Source of the DNA: CAYVQE01 sp964454005
GTDB lineage: Bacteria > Myxococcota > B64-G9
DNA length: 64,000 bases
Direction: 5' to 3'
NCBI GenBank assembly: GCA_964454005.1
Contig: CAYVQE010000007.1
Location: 31,573-95,572 of the forward strand
The notes below the pieces were generated by a model. It saw only the letters and a list, made by a program, of their open reading frames with translations. It did not search any database and was not told the origin of the DNA. The number at the start of each line of letters is the position of its first letter. Position 1 is the first letter of the stretch. A program made the position numbers and the translations under genes. Below, one piece after another: positions 9,118-17,900 of this stretch.

Positions 9118-10722
9118 ATGGACGAAGAACGAGATCAGAGCGGGGCGCAGCAGGCTGAAGGCCAGGCGGCCGAGGACGCGCCGAAGCGGGCCGAGGCCAC
9201 GGGCGCTGGAGCCGAGGTTGCGGCGGAGGAGGCCGGGGGCGCCGAAGCCGGAGCCGAGGTTGCGGCGGAGAAGATCGAGGGCAAGGAAGCAGAGCCGGCC
9301 GCGGGCGAGGGGGTGAGCGAGGACGAGCGGGCCGAGTTCTTGGCCGCGCTGGAGCAGGACTTCGACACCCAGGAGTCGAACCGCGGCGAGATGGTCAGCG
9401 GTACGGTGCTGTCGCGCACCGGCGAGTACCTGTTCGTGGACCTGGGCGGCAAGAGCGAGGGGATGCTGTCGCTGGAGGAGTTCCGCGACGAGGAGGTGCC
9501 GGCGGTGGGCGACACCGTCGAGGCCTGCGTGATCTCCACGGGCGCCGGCGGGGTGGTGCTCAGCCGCAAGTTGGCCAAGGGCATCCGCGATCGCGAGCTG
9601 CTCGAAGAGGCCTACCGCAGCAAGCTGCCGGTCGAGGGCCGGGTGGCCGAGCGCAACAAGGGCGGCTATGTGGTCGAGTTGGCCGGCCTGCGGGCCTTCT
9701 GCCCGATCAGCCAGATCGAGCTGCGCTACTGCGAGGACCCCGACGTCCACCTGGGCCAGCGTTACTCCTTCCAGATCACCAAGTACGACGACTCCGGCCG
9801 CCGGCCCGATCTGGTGGTCTCGCGCAAGGCCCTGCTCAAGGCCGCGGCCGAGCGCGAAGCGGCCGAGCTGCGCGAGACCCTGCACGAGGGCGAGATCGTC
9901 AGCGGCACGGTGCGCAACATCCGCGACTTCGGCGCCTTCGTCGACCTGGGCGGGCTGGACGGGCTGCTGCCCATCAGCGAGCTGTCCCACGCCCGGGTCG
10001 ACAAGGTCGAGGACGTGCTCAGCATCGGCGACGAGGTCCACGTGCAGGTGGTCTCGTTCGATCGCGACCGCGACCGCATCAGCCTGAGCCTCAAGCGGCT
10101 GGAGGCCGACCCCTGGGAAGAGGCCATGCGCGACTTTCCCGAGGGCAGCCGGGTGACCGGCCGGGTGGTGCGGCTGCAGCCCTTCGGCGCCTTCGTCGAG
10201 CTGACCCCGGGGGTCGACGGGCTGATCCACATCTCCAACTTCAACACCCCCGATCGCGTCAGCCACCCGCGGGCGGTGGTGCAGGTGGGCGACGAGATCG
10301 AGGTCGAGGTGCTCAGGGTCGAGCCCGAGCGGCGCCGCATCGGCCTGGCCCGGGTGGCTGCGCCGGGCGAGTTCGGCGACGTGCCGGTGATCGGCGCGGT
10401 AATCGAGGGCCGCGTCGATTCGGTGGCCCCCTTCGGCGTGTTCGTCAAGCTGGGCCCGGGGCGCAAGGGCCTGGTGCCCAACGCCGAGTTGGGCACCCCC
10501 CGCGGCAGCGACAACCGCAAGGACTTCCGCCCGGATGCGCCCATCAAGGTCAAGGTGCTCGATGTGACCGATGGCGGCAAGCGCATCCGGCTGTCGCGCC
10601 AGCAGGCGCTGGACGACGCCGAGCGGGCCGAGTTCTCCGACTACCTCGACCGCGACCCGGGCGAGCGCTCGGGCGGCTTCGGCACCCTGGGCGATCTGCT
10701 GGGCGACAAGCTCAAGCGATAA
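9118..10722 (+). CDS. S1-domain RNA-binding protein (ribosomal protein S1-like)
   Basis: A 534-residue RNA-binding protein with five consecutive S1 (OB-fold) domains at about residues 92-155, 165-240, 260-330, 340-415 and 420-500. The third and fourth are the most canonical (FGAFVDLGGLDGLLPISELS and FGAFVELTPGVDGLIHIS). It most likely serves as, or beside, ribosomal protein S1 in recruiting mRNA. The first 85 residues are an Ala/Glu-rich, low-complexity acidic stretch with an imperfect repeat (GAEVAAEEAGGAEAGAEVAAE), which E. coli S1 lacks. The ATG at 9118 follows a GAGGAGAGG box. Classical S1 has six domains, so this could be a paralogue. Confidence 0.85.
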   Translation: MDEERDQSGAQQAEGQAAEDAPKRAEATGAGAEVAAEEAGGAEAGAEVAAEKIEGKEAEPAAGEGVSEDERAEFLAALEQDFDTQESNRGEMVSGTVLSRTGEYLFVDLGGKSEGMLSLEEFRDEEVPAVGDTVEACVISTGAGGVVLSRKLAKGIRDRELLEEAYRSKLPVEGRVAERNKGGYVVELAGLRAFCPISQIELRYCEDPDVHLGQRYSFQITKYDDSGRRPDLVVSRKALLKAAAEREAAELRETLHEGEIVSGTVRNIRDFGAFVDLGGLDGLLPISELSHARVDKVEDVLSIGDEVHVQVVSFDRDRDRISLSLKRLEADPWEEAMRDFPEGSRVTGRVVRLQPFGAFVELTPGVDGLIHISNFNTPDRVSHPRAVVQVGDEIEVEVLRVEPERRRIGLARVAAPGEFGDVPVIGAVIEGRVDSVAPFGVFVKLGPGRKGLVPNAELGTPRGSDNRKDFRPDAPIKVKVLDVTDGGKRIRLSRQQALDDAERAEFSDYLDRDPGERSGGFGTLGDLLGDKLKR

Positions 10723-10724
10723 CC

Positions 10725-10739
10725 GCCCCCGCCGGGGGC
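10725..10739. terminator. Short GC hairpin after the S1 gene
   Basis: GCCCCC-GCC-GGGGGC forms a perfect 6-bp stem with a 3-nt loop just after the S1 stop. No T-run follows, so it is a weak terminator candidate or an attenuating or processing hairpin before the cyclophilin gene 14 nt downstream. Confidence 0.35.
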
Positions 10740-10753
10740 AGTCAGGAGAGACC

Positions 10754-11251
10754 ATGGCCAATCCCACCGTCACGCTGAACACCAGCAAGGGGCCCATCGC
10801 AGTCGAGCTGTTCGCCGACCGGGCGCCCAAGTCGGTCGAGAACTTTTTACAGTACGCCCGCGACGGCCATTATGCCGGCACCGTGTTCCACCGGGTAATC
10901 CCGCGCTTCATGGTCCAGGGCGGCGGCTTCACCCCCGACCTGCAGCAAAAGGCCACCCGCGATCCCATCGAGAACGAGGCCGACAACGGATTGAAGAACG
11001 AACGCGGCACCCTGGCCATGGCCCGCACCTCCGATATCCACTCGGCCACCAGCCAGTTCTTCATCAACGTGGCCGACAACGATTTTCTCAACCACGGCGA
11101 CCGCGACTTCGGCTACGCCGTGTTCGGCCGGGTGACCGACGGCATGGACGTGGTCGACGCCATCGTCGACAGCCCGACCGGGGCCAAGGGACCCTTCGCC
11201 AAGGACTGCCCGGTCGAGGACATCACCATCGACTCGGTCACCACCGACTGA
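10754..11251 (+). CDS. ppiB: Peptidyl-prolyl cis-trans isomerase, cyclophilin type (cytoplasmic)
   Basis: A 165-residue single-domain cyclophilin that isomerises Xaa-Pro bonds during folding. Catalytic-site segments are present: FHRVIPRFMVQGG (the Arg and Phe of the active site), the SQFFIN strand and the YAVFGRV strand. There is no signal peptide, so it is cytoplasmic, like E. coli PpiB. The ATG follows GGAGAG. A close paralogue with a signal peptide follows at 11339, so cytoplasmic and exported copies sit side by side. Confidence 0.93.
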   Translation: MANPTVTLNTSKGPIAVELFADRAPKSVENFLQYARDGHYAGTVFHRVIPRFMVQGGGFTPDLQQKATRDPIENEADNGLKNERGTLAMARTSDIHSATSQFFINVADNDFLNHGDRDFGYAVFGRVTDGMDVVDAIVDSPTGAKGPFAKDCPVEDITIDSVTTD

Positions 11252-11338
11252 TCCCGAATCCGTTGGTCTCGTGTCCCGCTGCCGACGGGCGGGGGAGCGC
11301 CAGACCGATCGTTCATCGAATCCGAAGAGGAGGTACGC

Positions 11339-11911
11339 ATGTTATTCAAGATCGCCAGCAGCGTATTGGTGCTGGGCCTGGCCCTGAGCCCGGCGGTTGC
11401 AGCCGACAACCCGACCGTGGTCATCGACACCAACAAGGGCCAGATCGAGGCCGTGCTCTATGCCGACAAGGCGCCGATCACGGTGAAGAACTTCTTGCAG
11501 TATGTCGAGGCCGACCACTACGCCGGCACCATCTTCCACCGGGTGATCCCCAACTTCATGATCCAGGGCGGCGGTTTCACCAAAAGCCTGAAGCAGAAGC
11601 CGACCCGCGATCCGATCGAAAACGAGGCGGATAACGGGCTGAAGAACGAGCGCGGCACCCTGGCCATGGCCCGCACCTCGGCCAAGGATTCGGCCCGGGC
11701 CCAGTTCTTCATCAACCTCAAGCACAACCGCTTCTTGAACCACGGGGTGCGCGACTACGGCTACGCCGTGTTCGGCAAGGTGACCAAGGGCATGGACGTG
11801 GTCGACGCCATCGCCAAGGTCGAGACCGGCTCCAAGGGCCCCTTCCCCAAAGACGTGCCTCAGCAGCAGGTGATCATCGAATCGATCAGCGTCGAGAAGG
11901 CGGGCAAGTAA
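11339..11911 (+). CDS. ppiA: Peptidyl-prolyl cis-trans isomerase, cyclophilin type (exported)
   Basis: A 190-residue cyclophilin close in sequence to the previous gene, with a cleavable signal peptide (MLFKIASSVLVLGLALSPAVAA), so it acts in the periplasm. Active-site segments FHRVIPNFMIQGG and AQFFIN are intact. The segment ENEADNGLKNERGTLAMART is identical in both copies, which points to a fairly recent duplication with acquisition or loss of the export signal. It has its own AGGAGG box and an 87-nt gap upstream. Confidence 0.93.
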   Translation: MLFKIASSVLVLGLALSPAVAADNPTVVIDTNKGQIEAVLYADKAPITVKNFLQYVEADHYAGTIFHRVIPNFMIQGGGFTKSLKQKPTRDPIENEADNGLKNERGTLAMARTSAKDSARAQFFINLKHNRFLNHGVRDYGYAVFGKVTKGMDVVDAIAKVETGSKGPFPKDVPQQQVIIESISVEKAGK

Positions 11912-12024
11912 ACCCGCTTGCAGCCGGGGCGGGGGACCGGCCGAGGCTGAGCACCGGCGAGCGGCTGCTGCGGCGATGGCCCAGCGGTCGGATGCCGGCT
12001 GGTACGCCCAGGCCGCCAGCGGAT

Positions 12025-13146
12025 TCAGTCGCGCAGATCGGTCAGGGTGGGATCGGCCGCAGCCCGCTGCAGGGCGCGGTCGAGTGCCAGGCGGCGCGGT
12101 TGAAAGCGTTCGAGTTCGGCCTCGTCGAGACTGCGGCGCTCGGTGGAGTGAAAGTCGAAGGGGTTGAGCAGGCGGCCGGCCCGGTTGTGCAGCTCGTAGT
12201 GCAGGTGCGGCGCGGTCGAGCGGCCGGTGTTGCCGGAGTGGGCCACCGGTGTGCCGGCGGCCAGCACGCGGCCGGGCCGGGCCGCATCGAGCACCTTGTC
12301 CAGATGCAAGAACAGGGCCCGGACCCCGCTGTCCAAATAGACCAGCTCGAGGCAGTAGCCGTTGTGGCGTGTGTTCCAGTTGCGCCGCATCACCCGGGCC
12401 CGATACGGCGTGCGCACCTCGGTGCCCACGTCGGTCTTGAAGTCCACCCCGCGGTGGCGGCGGCCGGTCAGGTTCATCAATGCGGTCACCTGCTCGTAGT
12501 GATCGATGGGTCCGTCCTTCAGCCGCTTCTCGATCTCGCGGCCCTCGGTGTCGTAGTAGCGGCCGTAGGGGGCCCCCTCGGGCTGGTGACGGTAGGTGGC
12601 CAGGGTCTTGCCGAGCTTGGTGCTGTGGTAGCGCAGCGCCAGAATGCGCACCCCGCCCGGTCCGTCGTCGGGCACGTAGACCACGGTGACCCGATCGCCC
12701 TTGAGCACGTGGCGGTGGGCGTCGAGCCACCAGATGAGCAGCCGGCCGATCTGGGCCGAGAGCAGGTCGGCCTCGCGGCCTTCGGCCTCGCGCGTCAGGG
12801 TGGCGTAGAGCGAGCCGCTGATTGTGGCATTCAGCTGGCGCACACCATCAGCGGCCGGCCCTTCAGCGGCCGATTCGACCGATCCGGCCGATCCGGCCGA
12901 TCCGGCCACAGCCGCCGGCGGAGCAGCGGGTCGATCGGCCGCGTCGGTTCTCCGGGCCACGGCTTCGTCGGTGGCGTCGCCGGCAACCGCGGCCTCCGCC
13001 GACGGCGCCGCTGGCTCCACCGTCGGGGCCGAGGCGCGGCCGAGCCAGAAACCGATGCCGGCGCCCAGCACGGCGCCGGCCATCACGGCCACGCTGGTCG
13101 GAAATCGCTTGCGGTGGGGGGTGTCTCCAAGGGGGGCAAAGGGCAA
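12025..13146 (-). CDS. M23-family murein peptidase, membrane-anchored
   Basis: A 373-residue LytM/M23 zinc endopeptidase that would cut peptidoglycan cross-links or act in a complex that does. I chose the TTG at 13146 because GGAGG lies 9 nt upstream and it yields a basic stretch (HRKR) before a single membrane anchor at about residues 16-36; an internal ATG at 13083 is the alternative. An Ala/Pro-rich linker with a Gly-Ser-Ala repeat follows. The M23 motifs are complete: H231-RGV-D235, H281 in LHLDK, and H314-L-H316. It lies 28 nt after the diguanylate cyclase gene, probably in the same transcript. Confidence 0.88.
   Translation of the reverse strand: MPFAPLGDTPHRKRFPTSVAVMAGAVLGAGIGFWLGRASAPTVEPAAPSAEAAVAGDATDEAVARRTDAADRPAAPPAAVAGSAGSAGSVESAAEGPAADGVRQLNATISGSLYATLTREAEGREADLLSAQIGRLLIWWLDAHRHVLKGDRVTVVYVPDDGPGGVRILALRYHSTKLGKTLATYRHQPEGAPYGRYYDTEGREIEKRLKDGPIDHYEQVTALMNLTGRRHRGVDFKTDVGTEVRTPYRARVMRRNWNTRHNGYCLELVYLDSGVRALFLHLDKVLDAARPGRVLAAGTPVAHSGNTGRSTAPHLHYELHNRAGRLLNPFDFHSTERRSLDEAELERFQPRRLALDRALQRAAADPTLTDLRD
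12872..12907. repeat. 9-bp tandem repeat in the M23 linker
   Basis: Three perfect copies of GATCCGGCC at 12881-12907, preceded by one degenerate copy at 12872-12880. On the coding strand it encodes the Gly-Ser-Ala repeat of the linker. Copy number could vary in frame by slippage. Confidence 0.8.
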
Positions 13147-13174
13147 AGTTCGCGTCCTCCCGCGGTCGGGGCTC

Positions 13175-14365
13175 TCAGGAGTCGGCCAGTATGACCTGGT
13201 TGCGTCCCTGTTGCTTGGCCCGGTACAGGGCCTGGTCGGCCAGCCGGAACAGCTTGGGGCCCTCGAGCAGATCCGGGCCCAGGTGGGCCACCCCGCCGCT
13301 GAGGGTGATCTCGCCGGCCGGCCGCCCGCCCAGCGAACGCTCGGCCACCGAGCTGCGCAGCTTCTCGGCCACCCGGTACGATTCGTCGGCAGTGGCGCCA
13401 CCGGTCAGCAGCACCACGAACTCCTCGCCCCCATAGCGGGCCACCAGATCCTCGGCCCGCACCCGTTCGTGCAGCTCGCGGGCCAGATCCCGCAGGACGT
13501 GGTCGCCCACCTCGTGGCCGTGATCGTCGTTGGCGCGTTTGAAGTAGTCGATATCGAACAGCAGCAACGACAGGCTGCGCCCGGTGCGCCGGGCCCGGGC
13601 TACCTCCTGCTCCAGGCGCATCTCGTAGTGGCGGCGGTTGAACACCCCGGTCAGGCCGTCCAGCGCGGCCATCTCGCGCAGCCGCTGGTGCAGCCGCGCC
13701 TTCTCGATGGCGATGGCGGCCAGGTTGCCCAGCGTGGTCAGCCCGCGCATCTGCTCGGGCCGGACCTCGGCGCTGTTGTAGACGTTGTCGGCCAGGATGA
13801 CGCCCAGCACCTTATCGCGCAGCAGCAGCGGCACCACCGCCAGGTGCTTGAACTCGACCGGCTCGCCGGCGCTGTCGTCCAGCGGCGGGTAGACCGCGGT
13901 GATGCGGTTGGAGTAGAAGGGCTCACGCTCCTGGGCACAGCGGGCGATCAGGGCCTGGATCGGCACCTGTTGCTCGTTCTCGTCCAGCGGCGGCGCGGTG
14001 GCCGACAGCGGCACCACGAAGCCGGCCATGCGGTGGGCCAGGCGCCGGGCCTGGGGGTCCTCGGCGGCGGCGAACTGCTCCAGGATCTGCTCCAGATCGA
14101 GATCCTGCTGCTCCATCTCCTCCCAGATGCGGTGGGCCTCGGCCTTGTCGGCCGGCCCGGCCGCCTCGCGGGCGCTCAACTCGCGACCGGCCTCGTCGGC
14201 CAGGAAGAGGAAGGCCCGGTTGAAGCCCAGCCCCTCCCCGTGGGTGATCCCGGTCAGGATGATGTACAGGACTTGGTCCAGCTCCAGGGTGCCCAGCATG
14301 GCCCGGGTCACCGTCAGCTGAAAGCGCAGCTCCTTGAGCAGCAGGTCTTTTTGCGGCTCGGTCAT
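13175..14365 (-). CDS. GAF-GGDEF diguanylate cyclase
   Basis: A 396-residue soluble diguanylate cyclase that makes cyclic-di-GMP from two GTP. A GAF-like sensor domain covers about residues 15-225. The catalytic domain covers about 230-396, with the active-site GGEEF at 312-316 and the substrate-binding region DIDYFKRANDDHGH. The product-inhibition I-site R303-A-E-D306 is exactly five residues before the GGEEF motif, so feedback control is expected. No membrane segment or phosphodiesterase domain is present. The targets may include the PilZ and MshEN proteins elsewhere in the window, which is an inference. Confidence 0.93.
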   Translation of the reverse strand: MTEPQKDLLLKELRFQLTVTRAMLGTLELDQVLYIILTGITHGEGLGFNRAFLFLADEAGRELSAREAAGPADKAEAHRIWEEMEQQDLDLEQILEQFAAAEDPQARRLAHRMAGFVVPLSATAPPLDENEQQVPIQALIARCAQEREPFYSNRITAVYPPLDDSAGEPVEFKHLAVVPLLLRDKVLGVILADNVYNSAEVRPEQMRGLTTLGNLAAIAIEKARLHQRLREMAALDGLTGVFNRRHYEMRLEQEVARARRTGRSLSLLLFDIDYFKRANDDHGHEVGDHVLRDLARELHERVRAEDLVARYGGEEFVVLLTGGATADESYRVAEKLRSSVAERSLGGRPAGEITLSGGVAHLGPDLLEGPKLFRLADQALYRAKQQGRNQVILADS

Positions 14366-14404
14366 GGCGGACTCCCGTGCCGGCTGATATCCTTCGCCAG
14401 CGCC

Positions 14405-14434
14405 AGCATAGCCCCGCGCCCGACGGCATGTCCA
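14405..14434 (-). promoter_or_regulatory. Promoter for the diguanylate cyclase/M23 operon
   Basis: Minus strand: TGGACA at 14429-14434, an 18-nt spacer and TATGCT at 14405-14410. The transcript start would be near 14398, about 33 nt before the ATG at 14365. Confidence 0.45.
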
Positions 14435-14465
14435 GAATTTTTGTGGGGTTACCGCCAGCGCCGGC

Positions 14466-14936
14466 TCAGCGGCGCAGGGTGGCGGTCAGCCGTTTGGGTG
14501 CCAGCAGCAGATCCAGCCCGGCGTTGATGTCGGCCACCAGCACGTCGGCCGGCTCGATCAGCTCGGGCGCCATGCCCTCGGGACCCAGCACGGCGATGCC
14601 CAGCGCGGCCTCCTTGAGCATCAGCACGTCGTTGCGGCCGTTGCCGATGGCGGCGCAAGACAGCGGCCCCAGCCGGCGTACCACCTCGGCCTTCTGGGCG
14701 TCCTGGTTGGTCGGCCCCAGGATCTTGAGCGCCGATTCGAAGCGCCGCGTCTGGTCACCCGCCGTGCCGAAGGTGTCGGCGGTGCAGATGTGTAGCCGCA
14801 GCCGGATGGACAGCTGCGGCAGCCGATCGTCGATGCCGGGCAGCAGCTCGCCGTCGAAGCCCAAACAGCCGTTGTAGTCCATCACCAGGTGTTCGATTTG
14901 GCGTCGGCCCCAGCCGGGAATGTCGAGTTCGATCAC
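14466..14936 (-). CDS. HAD-superfamily protein related to P-type ATPase phosphorylation domains
   Basis: A 156-residue HAD-fold protein resembling the free-standing 'soluble P-type ATPase' group. Motif I is D20-Y-N-G, where most phosphatases have DxDGT. The aspartate nucleophile is kept, but the second, acid/base aspartate is Asn, as in that group. The GNGRNDVLML segment matches the GDGxND motif of P-type ATPases. It starts with GTG after a GGAGG box, and the GTG overlaps the stop of the large carboxypeptidase gene by 4 nt. The two are therefore co-translated, although a functional link is not obvious. Confidence 0.75.
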   Translation of the reverse strand: MIELDIPGWGRRQIEHLVMDYNGCLGFDGELLPGIDDRLPQLSIRLRLHICTADTFGTAGDQTRRFESALKILGPTNQDAQKAEVVRRLGPLSCAAIGNGRNDVLMLKEAALGIAVLGPEGMAPELIEPADVLVADINAGLDLLLAPKRLTATLRR

Positions 14937-17900
14937 GGTTGCCTCCTGCCGATCAGCCCGGCCAGCAGCAACAGCAATCCCAGGCCCAGCCAGGGTGCGC
15001 CCGGTCGGCCGGCACCGGCACAGCCGCAGCCGCCGTCGCCGCAGTCGAGCTGCTCGTCGGTCTCGCCGTCGCAGTCGTCGTCCCGGTCATTGCAGACCTC
15101 GGTGCCGTGCGGGCCCACCTGGGCGTCGCCGTCGTCGCAATCGTCGCCACCGCAGGCCGCGTCGGCCGCTCCGTCGCCGTCGGCGTCAGGGCAGGGCGCG
15201 GCGCAGCTGCCGTCCTGGCAGCGTTCACCGTCCGGGCAGGCCTGGTCGCAGCCGCCGCAGTGGGCGGCATCGCTGCTCAGGTCGGTCTCGCAGCCGTCGG
15301 CCGCATCGGCGTTGCAGTCGCCCCAGCCGGCGTCGCATGCCTCCAGGCTGCAGGCGCCGTCGTCGCAGCCGGCGCTGGCGTGGTCGAAGGCGCAGGCGTT
15401 GCCGCAATCGCCGCAGTGCTCGGCGCTAGCGCCCAGATCGACCTCGCAGCCGTCGGCGCTGTCGCGGTTGCAGTTGCCCCAGCCGGTGTCGCAGGACTCG
15501 AGCATGCAGTCGCCCTGGCGGCACTGGGCGCTGGCGTGGTCCAGCGAACAGACCGCGCCGCAGGCGCCGCAGTGATCCGGGTTGTTGTTCAGGTAGGTCT
15601 CGCAGCCGTCGGCCGCATCGTCGTTGCATTCGCCGAAGCCGACATCGCAGGCGGCCACGGTGCAGGCGCCGGCGGTGCAGCCGGCGGTAGCGTGCGGCAG
15701 GTCGCAGGCCTGGTCGCAGCCGCCGCAATGCTGGGCATCGGCGTTCAGGTCGGCCTCGCAGCCGTCTTCCAGTGCGCCGTTGCAGTTGCCCCAGCCCGCA
15801 TCGCAGCTGTCGATCAGGCACTCGCCGGTCAGGCAGCGGCCCTGGGCGTGGGGCAGATCGCAGGAGACATCGCAGGCGCCGCAGTGCTGGGCATCGGCGT
15901 TCAGGTCGGCCTCGCAGCCGTCGCCGGCGTCCTGGTTGCAGTCGCCGAAGCCAGCCAGGCAGTCGCCCATGATGCAGGTGCCGGCCCCACAGGAGACCTC
16001 GGCGTTGAGCGCGTGGCAGGAGTGATCGCAGGCGCCGCAATGGTCGACGTCGCTGTCCAGATCGCGTTCGCAGCCGTCGCCGGGCAGACCGTTGCAGTCG
16101 TTCCAGGTGCCCTGGCAGGTGTCGATGGCGCAGGCGCCCTGGGTGCAGACCGCATCGGCGTGGGCCAGCGTGCAGACGTTGCCGCAGGCGCCGCAGTTGT
16201 CCTCATCGGTGGCCACGTCGGCCTCGCAGCCGTCGTCCGGATCCGCGTTGCAGTCGCCCCACAGATCGTCGCAAGCGGCCACGGTGCAGGCTCCGCCGCT
16301 GCAGCCGGCGGTGGCGTGCGCTAGGTCGCAGGTGTCGCCGCAGGCGCCGCAATTTTCGGGATCGGCGTCCAGCTCGGCCTCGCAGCCGTCGGTCGGATCG
16401 CTGTTGCAGTCGCCGTAGCCGGCGTCGCAGGCGACCATGCTACAGTTGCCGGCCTCACAGACGGCGCCGGCGTGATCGAAGGTGCAGGCCGCATCGCAGC
16501 CGCCGCAGTGGTCGAGGTCGCTGGCGGTGTCGATCTCGCAGCCGTCGGCCGCCGAGCCGTTGCAGTCGGCCCAGTTCGCATCGCAGTCGACGATCTCGCA
16601 GCGGCCGTCGACGCAGTCGTGCACGGCCACGTGGTCCAGGTCGCAGTCGGCCGCCGACTGGCAGCCGGGCTCGCCGACCAGCTCCAGCGTCAGGCTCCAG
16701 CCCTCCAGCCGGCCGGTGTCGGCGCCGGCCAGATCGGTCACCCACAGCGTCCAGTCGCCGCCGGACAGCTCGCCGCTGAAGGCCAACGGGGCGTAGTCGG
16801 CGTGCAGGTCCTCGGTCGAGCCGCCGTCGCGGTCGTGCAGCACCACCTCGGTGCCGGCCGGCGAGAGCAGCCCCACGCGCAGGTCGCCGATGTAGGTGTG
16901 GGTGATGTCGACGTGCACCGCGGTGGCCAGGATGGGTCGGTCCTCGGCCACGTGGATCACGCTCGCGATGCCGGTCTGGTCGTCGTCGGGGATGTCGATC
17001 GGCGTGTCGTTCGAGTCGTAGATGGTCTGCTCGTCCCACATGTAGCGCACGGTCACGGTCACGCCGGCCGGGTCGCTGTCCAACTCGCCGTCGCTGGCCA
17101 CCACCTCGAAGACCAGGTCCTGGTCGGCGTCGACCCCGGGGGCGAAGAAGGACGGCTGGGCCGACCAGGCGTCGACCAACTCGACCGCCGGGCCGGACAG
17201 CTGAGTCCAGTTGAAAAACAGGGTGTTGCCGTCCGGATCGGACGAGCCGCTGGCGTCGAGCACGACCGTGTCGCCCTCGCTGACGATCTGGTCCGGGCCC
17301 ACCGCGGCGGTCGGGGCGTGGTTGACCCCGGCCTGCATGGGCACGTCGATATCCACCGGCGAGCCGGCCACGTCGACCGCGTGGGTGGCCGGCAGGTAAC
17401 CGGCGGCGGTGAAGACCATGACGTGCTCGGAGTCGGGCAGCACCGCGCGGCCGAAGCGGCCGTGGTGATCGGTCTCCAGCGGCAACTGGCCCGAGCTGAA
17501 GGGGTGGTTGGCGAAGCTGTAGCCGGCCTGCAGCGGGGCCAGGGTGTCGGCGTCGTAGGAGTGGCCGGTCACCGCCGGACCGTCCAGGGTGCGATCCAGC
17601 AGATGGCCCCAGGCGGCCCGCTGGCGCTGGCAAGTCACGTCGCGGTACGTGTCGAAGTCCGGTTGGAAGCCGCCCGCGTTGAGCTCGAAGCAGAAGGCCA
17701 CCGCGCCGGCGGCGCCGTAGGCGTGGTCCTCGGCCCCGCCGGGCGCCTGGTAGAGCACGTCGGGCGCGGTGCCGGTGGCCCACTGGCCGGTCTGGCCGGC
17801 GTCGTTCTCGACGCGTTGGTTCAGCTCCTCGCCCACCAGGCTGAGCAGGGCCTGCTCGTCGAGCCGGCCGCAGCCGCCGGGCCAGATGATGTACTCGCCG

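Noticed and set aside
9013..10830. A 605-codon minus-strand frame opposite the S1 gene.
   Set aside because: The plus strand encodes five clear S1 domains with a good start. The antisense frame has no recognisable feature.
12824..14527. A 567-codon plus-strand frame opposite the GGDEF and M23 genes.
   Set aside because: GGDEF and M23 motifs are complete on the minus strand; the plus frame is a codon-bias shadow.
15190..16660. Regular 156-bp repeats that could suggest a CRISPR or satellite array.
   Set aside because: The periodicity is that of 52-codon units in an intact protein. There are no short identical repeats with unique spacers.
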